Below, piece after piece: positions 46,300 through 57,437 of a stretch of DNA of 64,000 nt (position 1 is the first letter of the stretch; each line of letters opens with the position of its first letter). Position numbers and translations under genes: made by a program. Below the pieces are notes generated by a model. It did no database searches. It saw only the letters and a program-made list of their open reading frames with translations, and was not told the origin of the DNA. The stretch is from Chrysopogon serrulatus. Its lineage: Eukaryota > Streptophyta > Magnoliopsida > Poales > Poaceae. Location of the stretch: assembly GCA_015844335.1 (NCBI GenBank), contig JADLZL010008204.1:62001-126000 (forward strand), given 5' to 3'.

Positions 46300-47090
46300 G
46301 AGATGTCTGGGTTTTGGACATTCCACATCGCAACTTGCTCTAAACTTTTTTAAATTTTTATCATAGGCTCCACATGTGATAACATGACACCTCGTCAAGT
46401 TTCGTAATTTTCTGACTTCGTTTGAATTTTATATAATTAAAAAGCACCTCTACCACACGTGGATGGTCATGTTCCGTGGACAAGGACGTCAAAATTTTGG
46501 GTGAGTTTCTGGACACGGCCTCAAAATAGACTCTCCAACATGAATATCATTTTTCAAATGGCTAAGTTTCATTATTTCATGCACTGCAGTTCAAAGTTGG
46601 ATTCTACGATTGGAAAATAGAATTAAAAGATATTAATTAACGAAATATAGCAAAAGGATCACAAAATCATGAAACTTTTTTTAAAGTTCACTCTTATGGC
46701 ATGTGGAGGCTATGAAAAAGTTTGAGGAAGTTTGGAGTAAGTGACGACGTCGAATGTCCAAAACCTAAATTCAAATCTCAAAAATAAAAAAATATCATCT
46801 TTGCCGATTTGCGACGGCCTTTGTGTGGCAAAGGGGGCGGCGATAGGCGCCGTTAGGCCCCACCATCTTTGCCACCTACTTTCCTTTCTTGGCCAGAGGC
46901 GTCTAAGAAAGGGCGTATTTGCCGATCGCTTTGAATGGCCGCCATTTCGGGATATTAGGGCGTCGGCAAAGACTCCTTTTGCCACCGCTCGTAGTAGGGC
47001 AGTCGGCAAAAAGCATGTTTGCCGGCCGCTCTGTCTTTGGCAGGTGGCAAAGGGTTCTAGCAGTCGGCAAAGCCGAGTTTTCCTGTAGTG
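46300..47090 (-). mobile_element. CACTA element end with fold-back interior, other terminus missing
   Basis: The terminus TTTTCCTGTAGTG (47078-47090) is the reverse of CACTACAGGAAAA, the CACTA signature. The adjoining 280 bp carry repeated TCGGCAAAG/TTTGCCGAC subterminal motifs. Further in, about 100 bp at 46312-46410 (GTTTTGGACATTCCACATCG and onward) recurs inverted at 46665-46775, so the interior folds back. No matching CACTA terminus is seen on the left, so it is truncated or rearranged. No transposase coding. Confidence 0.75.
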
Positions 47091-48296
47091 TGTGCATCCA
47101 TTCACGTATAGAGATATACAAAACGTCGAGAGTATATATTCATACTTATACTTTTCTCAATAAAAATTACACCAATGTAATACTCACATGTCAAAATCAA
47201 ATCACCAGTAAGAAAAATCCAAAGATAATTGAATCAGCCTTCACTGCCCGTGCCTGCACCCTATCCGCATGGAACCGCCGGTGGCCGCAACAACTCATGC
47301 AGGCAGGATTGCATGAGTCAAATCCCACAACGACGGCGGCAGCAGAGATGCGGATTGAAGCAGCTTCACGCGGACAGAAAGTCTAATCTAATTGATGACC
47401 TGATGATCTGTAGTCTCGTGTTGAAGTCCGATCTGAAGCCAGTGGTGACAAAAACTCAGTGCTTAAAAATCCTAATGGAATCTGAATCATCAGACTTGAT
47501 GAGGACTCAAGAATCTGTAAGGAGGCATAGCGAGAAGGATCTGAATCGCAACGAGGACCCGGAGGCCATGCGAGTAGTCGAACTAGTAGTCCAACTTGCC
47601 TGAGCATATCGAGATGAAGCGGCGTGGCACACCAGGGCCACCACCAACAGGCAACCATGCCTGCCGGTCAGTCACGCGGATGGGGAGCGACATGGCGCCG
47701 CCGAAGGTCGGGGAAGGGGCGGGGCCGCGTGCTGCCAGGGCCATCGACGGTGGTGAGAGCCAGCCGCCGCTGCCATAGGAGGGGAAGAAACGGGGCCGCG
47801 CGCTGGGTGTCGGGGAAGGAGCGGGACGAGGCTGCCGTGCCCGTGGGTCAAGCCGCGTGCTACCATGGCCATCAGTGGTGGTCGGAGCCCGCCGCCGCCA
47901 GCATCGAAGGGGAGGTGAGGGGCGCAGTCGCGAGCATGGCCGGCGTTGAGGTCCAAACTGTTGTCCCTTGATGTGGAGGCAAAGCGCAAATCCAGGTGGA
48001 CGACCGGCCGTGGAGGGCGTGGCCGCGCGTCGCCGATCTGGTAGCCGCCGCCACCACGCACGCCTACCACACCGCTGGCCTCCGTCTCTTCGATGCTGGT
48101 ACATGTCGCAAATAAATGAGGTCCCGGTGAGATCCAACAATGATAGCAAAAATATCGGACCGATTTGAATTGTTAACGGGTCCATTCACGTTACCCGCTA
48201 ATCAACCTGACGTCCGTCGCATGTGCACACATACGTGTATATGGATGGGAGTAACTACTCTTAGGGAGTACCAAAAATTTACCCTATATATATATA
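47091..48296. other. Spacer with GC-rich block, possible Pack-type interior
   Basis: 47091-47590 has no recognised feature. 47590-48070 is GC-rich, with Pro/Arg/Gly/Ala-rich frames open on both strands and repeated CCATGGCCATC- or GCCGCCGC-like segments, and no domain. At 48243-48270 the motif GGGAGTAACTACTC...GGGAGTA is the reverse of an end like that at 45757. A composite 45757-48290 element with captured sequence inside is therefore possible. Confidence 0.4.
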
Positions 48297-49491
48297 TCTA
48301 TACCTAATAATAAAAATGAAAATTTTCGCCACTTTTTTTCGTCTGGCCCATTCAAAGGTTGCCTAACTGTTTAGTCCACTAGCTGTGGCCCACTCACTCA
48401 CCAGTCCGAGCCCATCCGTGCTCCCTTTCCGGCCCACCCGCCACTCGCGGCCTCGGCCCACCCAGCCCCACTCGCGGCCCACGAACGCACATGCACAGGC
48501 CCACCCAGCTGAACACACATGTGCAGGCATGAAAAAAGCCAAAAACACATTGCAGTATGCGGGATTTGAACCTTGGTCTCTAAGGTCCAAGCACTAAGGC
48601 TTACCACTGCTCTACATAAGCTCAACTAATGTTTTTTGAAGTTTTTTTGTATATATCATGAATAACGCATTCAAATTTTTTACATCACAACATTCTGATG
48701 GTTGGAAAGACTAATAAATAAAACTCCATATGTTACAAATTGAGATATGTCCGCCAATAAACTTGCCAATTTAATTTACTATATATCGCCTATTTATAAA
48801 TAATGTTGAGATATGTCATTTGCTAGACTTGCTAATTTAATTTAGATATGACTTAACGGACCTAAAGATAATGCTCCAACTCCCGAGTCTAGGTATACCA
48901 CGTTAATTGCAATAAGTTATTAATAGAAAAAATACAAACCAACTACCATGTCAAGTGATTAGATCTACACCAAATTTGACAAATCAATTTGTCGGGTGCA
49001 ACAAACTCTTACAAAATAATTTGTTAAGAGATTAGATATATGCAATACATTTGATCTCTACCTCAAAAATTAGATCATACTAAACATTGCAACAATCAAC
49101 AAATACATATAGAAGTGTATTCTTTTTTAGGAGGAAGCGAGATACTTCGGTGAAATTTGATAAATCGATGGCGTGTTTGAGGTACAAACTATAATAAAAG
49201 CTTAATGATTCCATGGAAACGTATGAATATAATTATTTTTTTAATATTAAAAGAGGATATTTCTTGTCCGATATTGCCTATGACCAACAAAGTGTTTTTG
49301 TAGTCTATCACCCTATCCTATACCATATAAGTTAGGGTAGCATGCCGATAGACATGCAACAATTCTACAAAGTCTGATCCAAAGTGAATTCAAATGCATA
49401 ACATGATATTTGAAAATAAATCTTTTAGCCATAGGTTGTCTAAGTGATCATGCAACATGATCCCGTTGCAACGAGGGGGGCATATTTGCTA

Positions 49492-49492
<1 letters not shown>
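48297..49492 (+). mobile_element. Non-autonomous Helitron, about 1.2 kb
   Basis: The 5' end TCTATACCTAATAATAAA and the 3' end CGTTGCAACG palindrome followed by GGGGGGCATATTTGCTAG are the Helitron signatures (5' TC, 3' hairpin, CTRR). It sits between A (48296) and T (49493), the usual insertion dinucleotide, with no target duplication. There is no coding sequence. It contains a tRNA-like segment on minus near 48561-48615. Confidence 0.8.
48561..48615 (-). ncRNA. tRNA-derived (SINE-like) segment with pol III A and B boxes
   Basis: On minus, TAGAGCAGTGG (48614-48604) fits the A-box consensus and GGTTCAAATCC (48571-48561) fits the B-box, with spacing close to that of a tRNA gene. A full cloverleaf with paired acceptor stem is not apparent, so it is best read as tRNA-derived sequence inside the Helitron rather than a working tRNA. 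Confidence 0.45.

Positions 49493-49558
<66 letters not shown>
49493..49558. repeat. (TA)n microsatellite, 66 bp
   Basis: A pure TA tract starting at the base after the Helitron 3' end. It may have grown at or received the insertion site. Confidence 0.95.
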
Positions 49559-49563
<5 letters not shown>

Positions 49564-50029
49564 AAGAGACAAAATTTCAGCTATTTTTTTTTAGTCCATC
49601 CATTATTTTGGTTCGTCTTATAAAATTGTCGCTTTGATATATACTAGTAAATATGCCCGTGCGTTGCCACGGGTTTTTTTTCATACATATTTTGCCACGG
49701 TTGAATATTTTTTTCTTCTTACATAATTTTTTTTTTTTTTGTTTTATATGTCTTAGCTTCGGCATGGTTTTTGAAGTTGTACAATTGTAAACATGTATTA
49801 TTTTTTCAGTACTTAATTACATTTTTTTTGACATCTTTTTGAAGTTTAACTCATTACCCAAGCCGTTTTCCTTTGTTTTTTATTTTGGTTTTGTCATATG
49901 CATTGTGTATGTATATTTTTATAATTTTTTTCGGAAGAATATTTGTTGCTGTTAATTTTAAAGTATTGACTCAGTGCAGAATATATTCTCGCGGCCTCCT
50001 TTTGTTTCGCTTGAAGCCCGGTTTGCAAG

Positions 50030-50700
50030 GTGCTAGGGCTTAAGGCCCAAATGGCCCAGCATTCTATGTCCTCCGCATGGGCCAGAGCCCTTGTTTCTTA
50101 TGTGATGCTGCTGTCTCCATCACCATCTATAAAATGTATTCCCACCCATCCGTCGCGTACAGCTCCGTGGCCCAAATTTCTCCTCCTCCAACAGCCGCTC
50201 CCTTCCTCCCCATCGGCGCCCCTCTGCTGCGGGGCTGCTCCTCTCCGCCCGATTCCAACGGCGGCGCGGGGCACAGCGACTCCCCCCACCGTGTCGCTTG
50301 CCGGCTGTTCCCGCCGCGACTGCCGCGCCCCCGACCCGACTCCGCCGTGCCCCTCCGCCACCTGCTTTTCGCCGAAGTGGCGTGCGCCCCCTGCCCCGTC
50401 CCTGTCGTGCTCCTTCCTCCCCAGATCCACATGTTCTTGGCGCTCCCGCGACTGCCGCGCGCCGTGGAGTTGTGCACCGCGGAGGAGTCCATCGCGGGGG
50501 AGGCCGAGGCGGATGCTGTCTCTGCCATCATCGTTTGCCGCGACGTGCCCTTGAGGGAGACCCTGCTCCACCTCGCCGTGCACCTCCGAGCGCCGAACAA
50601 CACCCGCCCGCCACCGACGCGTCGTTTGCAGCTGCAGTTTTTGAGGTTAGGAACGGCTGACGAGCAGATCCATGGGACTAAGCATATCAGCATTGGCTAA
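50030..50700 (+). pseudogene. GC-rich gene-like fragment near the Helitron 3' end, function unknown
   Basis: Two overlapping + frames (50030-50554 and 50077-50700) and their complements are open. The best protein-like stretch is LPRAVELCTAEESIAGEAEA followed by ADAVSAIIVCRDVPLRETL near 50450-50560. The composition jump relative to the surrounding AT-rich Helitron suggests a captured host exon, which is common in Helitrons. The LINE insertion cuts its 3' side at 50727. No family was recognised. Confidence 0.35.
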
Positions 50701-50726
50701 TGCAAGTGCAGAGCCAACAACATTTT

Positions 50727-53700
50727 TTTTTTAGATCAAAGGCATTCACCCGGCTTTATAGAAAGCTTAAAGAAGCCAACGATCCAGAACTGGGGTTACC
50801 AGTTTACAAGAATGCACCAACACAGCTAAGTCTAGATCACCTCTACTATCCTTCCAACTGTAAACGACCTCTAAAACCCAGACCAAGCGAAAGACAGAAA
50901 AGGGACCAGAAAACGCCTACTGAGCAACAGCAGGGACGGTTACCACCACAGAGTACACAAGCCAACTTCTAAGATCTAACAAAGCTGATAAGGCTAGACT
51001 CCACCAAGCAATTACACAAACACTGCAGCATTGGAGGACATGGAGCTGATCATCTCTTCTGCTAGTGGTTTCAGCTTTGGGTTGAGCAATGGCCTCCAGG
51101 ACTTCACCAGCATCAGTGTCTTGTAGATCAGCGCCCCCGGGGAGGATAGAACCTTCTTGTTGAACACCACGTCATTGCGAGCCTTCCAAATCGTCCACAT
51201 AGCACCTGCACAAAGAAAAAGAGTTACTTTTTTATGCTTACCTTTCGCCTTCCCCACGACCTCTAGAAAAAATTCTGCGCAGCATGTTGGCGAATTCGGC
51301 CAGCCAAAGCACGTGCGCAGGAAAGACCACAGAAAGACAGCCATTGGGCAGTGGAAAAGGATATGATTGGTAGTTTCTAACTTATCACATACAAAACATT
51401 TTTCAGGTCCAGACCATTTCTTTTTTTTCAGCTGAACCCCACATTGTATTCTATCATGGGCCACCATCCACATAAAAATCTTAACTTTCAGGGGGATATT
51501 GCATTTCCATAACACCACCATATCAGCATCTATGACACCACCAGTCGTCATATTTTTATAAAGCGATCTCGTGGAGAATCTACTGGAATTTTCGAGCCAG
51601 ACCACCTCATCTCTTCCTTCGACTAGCATGATCTCACTCGGCCAGAAGTTGTAAGTTTTGCCATTCTATAACTAGGCGACCATTCAGCTGTCTCCTGAAC
51701 TCTAAGGACCAGCTCCCTTCAATGTTTGCTTGGGCAACAGAAATGTCTGGGGACGACGCAATCTGAAATAGGTGGGGAAAGGTTACTTTCAAAGGGCAAC
51801 CCCCCACCCACCAATCATGCCAGAATCTGGTCTGCACACCAGCTTTGACCTTCACACTCCGCCCTCTTTGGAACCACTCCCTTATGTCAAGCAAGGATCT
51901 CCAGGCGAGAGCCTTTCCTATTTTTGATTTGAAAGATACTCTTTGAACCCAGATATTTTCCTTTCAGAAGAGCACAGCATAGACTGTTGTCATCCCTCTC
52001 TAACTTATCAATCCATTTTGATAGGAGGCAAACATTCATAACTCTAACATCCGTGAATCCCAGCCCACCAAACTCTTTAGGTCTGTTCGGCGCTTCCCAT
52101 TTCACCATGTGGTATTTCTTTTTCTTTCCTGTCCCTTGCCAAAAGAATCTCGATCTAATTGTATCCAGAGCCTGAAAATTGCCTTCATACAGCATATACA
52201 CCCCCATGGTATACATTGGAATGCTAGATAAGCAAGAATCAATCAGTGTAGATTTGCCACCGTAGGACAGGTACTCACACCTTGCCGGTACCCAGCCTTT
52301 TTCTCTGTTTTGCATCTTGACATAACTCAACTGTTTCTTTGATATTATCTTGGGGCTAGCCGGCATTCCTAGATAGATCATTGGGAACTCCCCTATTACG
52401 CACCCAGTGGCGGCGGCCATTTGTTGCTCCCTGTTCCGAGAGGCCAACGGTATATATTTCACTCTTCTCAAAGTTGATCTTCATCCCGGCACATAGCTTC
52501 ATAGCATGATAATATCAATCTAGCATTTCTCAAATTCTCCGGGGAGTAATGAAGAAGTAAAAAAAAGATTGTCATCGCATATTGTAAATGTGTAATACCT
52601 CCATCTGCCGGGTTAGGAACAAGGCCTTGTAGTACCCCAGCTCTCTACTTGCCCTTGTTAACATTGCCGACAAAGCATCACCACCAAATTGAGCAGAATA
52701 GGGGGACAGTGGGTCTCCTTGTCTAAGACCTTTGAAGCTTCGAAAAAATCTCCTCTCACACCATTGAGGTCAATACGGACTCTACCTCCCCTCACAGCCT
52801 TGTTAATCCACTCAATCCAAGTGTCCGAGAACCCTTTCCTGTTCAAGATCTCGATAAAAAGTCCCGGTGACCTTATCATATGCTTTCTCAAAATCCAATT
52901 TGACAATTACTCCTGCAGACTTGGTACTCCCCGAGTTCATGCAAAACTTTCGGAGAATCACAACTCCCTCTAAAATATTCCCGCCTGGGATAAAGGCGGT
53001 CGATAAGGGCGATGATTTTGTCCACCACCTCCGTTAGTCTCATTGTAAGGGTTTTGGTGATAATTTTATATATAACATTGAGAAGGCAAATTGGCTGTCA
53101 TCTTTGTTTTATCATGGTGGTTGGTTTGGTTTGGGGATCAGAATTATGACTCCATAATTCAATCTTCTCAAATCCAGCTTCCCCTCATGAAATCTATCCA
53201 TCATTTCCTTAATATCATATCTTAAAATATGCCAAAAAGCTTTAAAGAACTCTACGAGAAAAACCATCCGGGCCGGGAGCCGTATTGTTTTTCATTTCCT
53301 TGATTGTGGCATCTAACTCCTCCAATTGTGAAAGGTCCGATAAGTCTGTCATTATCTTCCTGTTGGAGTTTTCGGGAACTATCCCAGAGATTACATTCTA
53401 GGTGCATATTGGCTGTGTTCTCTTTCCCAAAAAGCTGTTTATAGTATTCGGTTATGTGATCTCTTAAGCACCGAGGGTCCACCGATTTCGACCATTGATC
53501 TCTAGCATAGATATCTGCATTTTCCTTCTTCTTCCATTAGCACACTTGTGGAAATAGCTAGTATTTGAATCACCTTCAAGCAACCACTTTTCTCCACCTT
53601 TTCTCCGCCTTTGTATCTCCTCATCCAGAAAAAAATCTGCTTTGTATGGACATTTCCAAGATATGTCTTTCTTCCCACTCGGCTTGGATCAAATCTACTG

Positions 53701-54226
53701 CACTCACACTTCTCATCCAACACAGCTATTCTATTTAAAATGTTTTGTTTTGCAGCTTTTTGTTGACGGTCAGATTAATGCCCCAACCTTTGATTGCCCT
53801 TCGAGTTTCCCCCGAAACCACGTGCCAATGGTCAAGGGGGTCTTCTTTATACCTTTGGGCCATTTGTCTTGTACCCAACTCTTGAAACCTTCCCGGTGCA
53901 ACCAATGGGCGCTAAATCTAAAGTATCTAAGTTGTAGTGGCACACTCTCCCCCTGTGTCCACCATCAACGGGTTGTGATCGGATCAAGTCTTGGGCGGTC
54001 ATTACCGAAACCAGATTAAACTGTCTTCCCAAGAATTTGAAACCAGAACTCTATCCAACACACACATAATTGGAGGGGTTTGTTTATTGGACCAGGTGAA
54101 TCTACTACCGGATCTTTGTAGTTCTCTTAGTTCAAGTAACACTAATCATCTCATTAAAAGCTGCCATCATGGTAGCATCTACATTACCCGACGATTTCTC
54201 TTCTACTTTTCGACAAGATTGAAATC
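50727..54226 (-). mobile_element. 5'-truncated LINE inserted in the Helitron
   Basis: The 14-bp duplication GCCAACAACATTTT flanks the insertion at 50713-50726 and 54227-54240. A T-run (to 50732) is the poly(A) tail, so it reads on minus. Its 5' end at 54226 begins inside the endonuclease, near GDFNLVEK, so ORF1 and most of the endonuclease are missing, as in usual 5' truncation. The coding sequence is heavily frameshifted. Confidence 0.9.
51012..54220 (-). pseudogene. LINE ORF2 remnant: endonuclease end, RT, zf-RVT
   Basis: Pieces in order on minus: endonuclease tail (SRFTWSNKQTPPIMCVLDRV near 54100), linker (KWLLEGDSNTSYFHK near 53560), RT fingers and palm in fragments 53482-53252 and 52906-52658, the thumb/connector 52471-51887 (IYLGMPASPKIISKKQLSYV, MVKWEAPNRPKEFGGLGFTD), and zf-RVT 51629-51012 (PLKVKIFMWMVAHDRIQCGV, CFVCDKLETTNHILFHCPMA). 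At least five frame changes break it. No RNase H domain follows, unlike the LINE at 17-23 kb, so this is a different lineage. Confidence 0.85.
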
Positions 54227-54240
54227 GCCAACAACATTTT

Positions 54241-55539
54241 GAAGGCGAGTTATTTTCCGATTTATGTTTTAGTGATTTCGTTTTTTGTCTTTGTCCGAAT
54301 GTGACTGTGCTAGTGATCTTTTCTAAGACACTTTGGACGTTATTTTTTCATAATCTTCAAAGCATTCGTCGACTTTATTTTCTATTTTATATATCCTTTG
54401 GACCACGATTATTTCTATGTTCTCGGTTAGCAGATTATTACGTAGGAGGGAGCTAACAAGATTTCTATATCCAGAAATGGCCATCGTACTTTACGTTTGG
54501 GTATCCAAATTTCGAAGATGATATTTATAGAACAGGTGGGATTTTTATTATTTAGTCCATTGTTAAGCACTACACCGAAAATTGAAAAACATATTTTTCT
54601 TGGGCAAAGATATTTGATTCAGCCGGGCTTAACGTGTGCCTTTTAAGATAGTGGATAGGCATCGACAAACACTTTGAGATTGCTTTTATTGTTCTTAGAC
54701 ATGTCCATTTTTTTTCATTATATTAGAATTTTTTCGACCCTCTATCTACCACAAGATATTTGGGATGTTTTTCTTTCTGTTTTTTTGTTCTCACCATGTG
54801 TGGAGTTTTAGACTTTTGATTACTTTCAAGTTATTTCCATTGTTTGGCCTTTGCCACCTTTAGAGGAAAGCTATATTATATGCCCAAAAAGATTCTTTGT
54901 TGTTCCTAGAAAGTATTGAAGTTCTGTTCACCTGAATTTTGTATCCTTATTCACTTTTCCCTTTTTGCCTCCACCTTCTGTTCATAGTTTATACTTGGCG
55001 GCGGTCCTACTCCATTTAGTCACTCACTTCTAGCGCGACAGCAATCATAGGCATGGCAGATCTGCAAGCCGGGCTGCTAGGCCGTCCGTGTGCAGATTTT
55101 GTTGTGGTTGTCTGGGTAGGGTCGACGAGTGGTGCCAGGTGACTGAGCAGAGCAGCTTTACCTAGTTCAAGTGCAGAGCCAGCTACATGTCAAAGGTGTG
55201 TTATTTCCCTGTTTAATGATTTGTCCATTTGGATTTAAGAATGTCTAAATGTGACTATCATTAGTTTATATTGTGTACATTTCTTTGTGCAGATTCATAT
55301 TTTTAGTTTAAATATAGTAGTTGCTAGTTCGTTGCTTCTGCTGTTATATTGGTATTTTTAGGCTTTTTTTTCCCTTTAGTGTCTTCGCCACTGGAATATA
55401 TTTTTTTAACAAAAAAATAGTAATGCGAATATGTACTGTACATATTTTTAATTCCACTGATATATAGCTGGCAAACAGTAAATATCTATGTGCGCAGGAT
55501 GGTTACATCGTAAAATTTTTTGTGCAAACAGTGCATCAC
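54241..55539. other. Helitron 3' untranslated and spacer region
   Basis: 1.3 kb of AT-rich sequence between the LINE insertion and the helicase stop codon, with no recognised coding sequence. AAGTGCAGAGCCAGCTACAT near 55170 resembles the sequence just left of the LINE (GCAAGTGCAGAGCCAACAAC, 50703), a short repeated segment of the Helitron or of the captured fragment. Confidence 0.5.
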
Positions 55540-57437
55540 TTATTTGGTTAGGACCTCTGTGTACACAATATTTTGAGTGTATGTCTTGATTGTACTGATA
55601 TTGGCCTTCCCTTCCTTCTCCTTCTCCTTCTCCTCCTCTTCCTCCTCCTCTTCATCATGTCTTCCTGTTAGTACCTTTATGTTCTTTGTCGCTGTCGCTC
55701 TGGAGAGCGCGACATAGAGTTGGCCATGTGAGAAAACCGGATCTGGTAGGTAGATTCCCACATTTGGAATGGTCTGGCCTTGTGACTTGTTTATCGTCAT
55801 TGCGAAGCTTAGCCTGACAGGGAATTGTTTCCTCTTGAAACGGAATGGGAACATCTCATCGTCCGAGGGACACAGTGGTATTCTTGGTAAGAAAACCCGC
55901 ATTCCTGAGTGCTGCCCTAGCACAATCTCTGCATCAATTGCATTCTTCTGGAACCCACGCACGACCAACCTTGTGCCGTTGCAAAGGCCGTTTGCTGGGT
56001 TGATATTCCTTAGTAGTATGATGGGACAACTTATTTTGAGCTTGAGCATATGCGGTGGCAGTCCGTTTGGGGTCAGGTTGTTTAGGAATTCTGGTGGATA
56101 GTAGTTTTGTGGGTCGTCTTCTACCGAATCGAAGCTGTGGTATACCATCTCTTTCCCATCGAAGCGATCGATCATTTTTAGGTTGATTCTGTCTACGCTG
56201 TCATTCCTTGTAGATAGAATCGCTCTCGAGGTGATGTATTTTGGATCCTTTAAGGCAGCGCTTCCCTTTTGGTAGATATGGTCGATCAGTCTATCCAGCC
56301 CATTACTGTCTGCCTTTTCTTGCAGGCATATGCTTTGAGGTAGAAGGATTTCGCCGTTTCCATTTGTCTCTTCTGTGCTGTTTCCGACACGCAGAAGGTA
56401 TTCAGCGAACCACGGGTCATTTTGGGCCCTCATGTTCCTTACGAGCTTCAAATGCTGCATGCAGTCCCATAGCTCGGATCTGCGTCGTGACGCGTCGACT
56501 ATCTGGGCTCTTGAACCCTTTCGGACAACAGGGAGGACTTGTCTGAAATCCCCTCCGAACACAATTGTTTTCCCGCCGAATGGCAGATGTCCATTATGTC
56601 CCGCATGCTTTTATCTAGCGCCTCAAAAGCCTGTCTCTTAGTCATGGATGCTTCATCCCAGATTATTAGTGATGATGCCTGCAGCAGCTTGGCTGTCCTG
56701 CTCTGTTTTGTGAATCCACAGGTCGATGCATTGTCTAGTCTTAGTGGTATCTTGAACCTTGAGTGCGCAGTTCTTCCTCCGGGCATTATTGAAGCCGCAA
56801 CACCGGAACTGGCTGTTGCTAGAGCAATCTTTCCTTGGCCTCGCACTGTAGCTAGGAGTGCCCTATAAAGAAATGTTTTACCCGTGTCTCCTGGACCATC
56901 GACGAAGAAGACCCCTCCTCTGTTGCTGGTTGTCGCCGATAGGATCTTCTTGTAGGCTATTTTTTGCTCGTTGTTTAGGCGCTCATGCAATGATGCGTCC
57001 TCTGGATCCACCTCGATCGAGGATTCCTCTATAATCTCCCTAGGAACGTTGTCTGCCGTGTCATGATGTTTGTCAATCTCTGGAAGGGGGAATGACTTTA
57101 TGTCTTTTCCCATCGACTGCAGCATGTCTCTGATATTCTTCAGCACCATCTGTTGGACCGTGTGTTTGCACTTGCAGTGTCTGCTATAGTCTTCTGACAT
57201 TGCCTCAAGGTGGTTGTTCCAAAGACCACGGATATCGCTTGATTCGCAAAACACCAGTATTGTTGCGAACAGTCTTCTTAGCGATGACGGCATCCTAAAC
57301 AGCTCCGCTTCTGTCATGCATTCATCTATCGTGTTGTCTGCCTCAATTAGGCCGAGCTTTTCTGCGGCATCTCGAAAGGTTGGCAATATCTGACCCTCAA
57401 CCGTTCTAAGGTCTTCGTAGCTCGTTGCGCCCACCAC
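55540..57437 (-). pseudogene. Helitron Pif1-like helicase domain, one frameshift
   Basis: Frame 57437-56499 has LNNEQKIAYKKIL, Walker A GPGDTGKTFLY, ATASSGVAASIMPGGRTAHS and Walker B LIIWDEASM. A one-base shift near 56580 then moves to frame 56562-55540, which has FGGDFRQVLPVV, the ITSRAILSTRNDSVDRIN region, LVVRGFQKNAIDAEIVLG and the SF1 end motif FAMTINKSQGQTI with LYVALSRAT. SF1B helicases of this type unwind DNA during rolling-circle Helitron movement. The rest of the motifs are well kept, so the copy is not very old. Confidence 0.92.

Noticed and set aside
47583..48185. 200-codon minus frame in the GC-rich block
   Set aside because: Pro/Arg-rich with comparable frames on both strands and no recognised family.
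48561..48615. Functional tRNA gene
   Set aside because: Only A and B boxes fit; no complete acceptor stem or cloverleaf was apparent.
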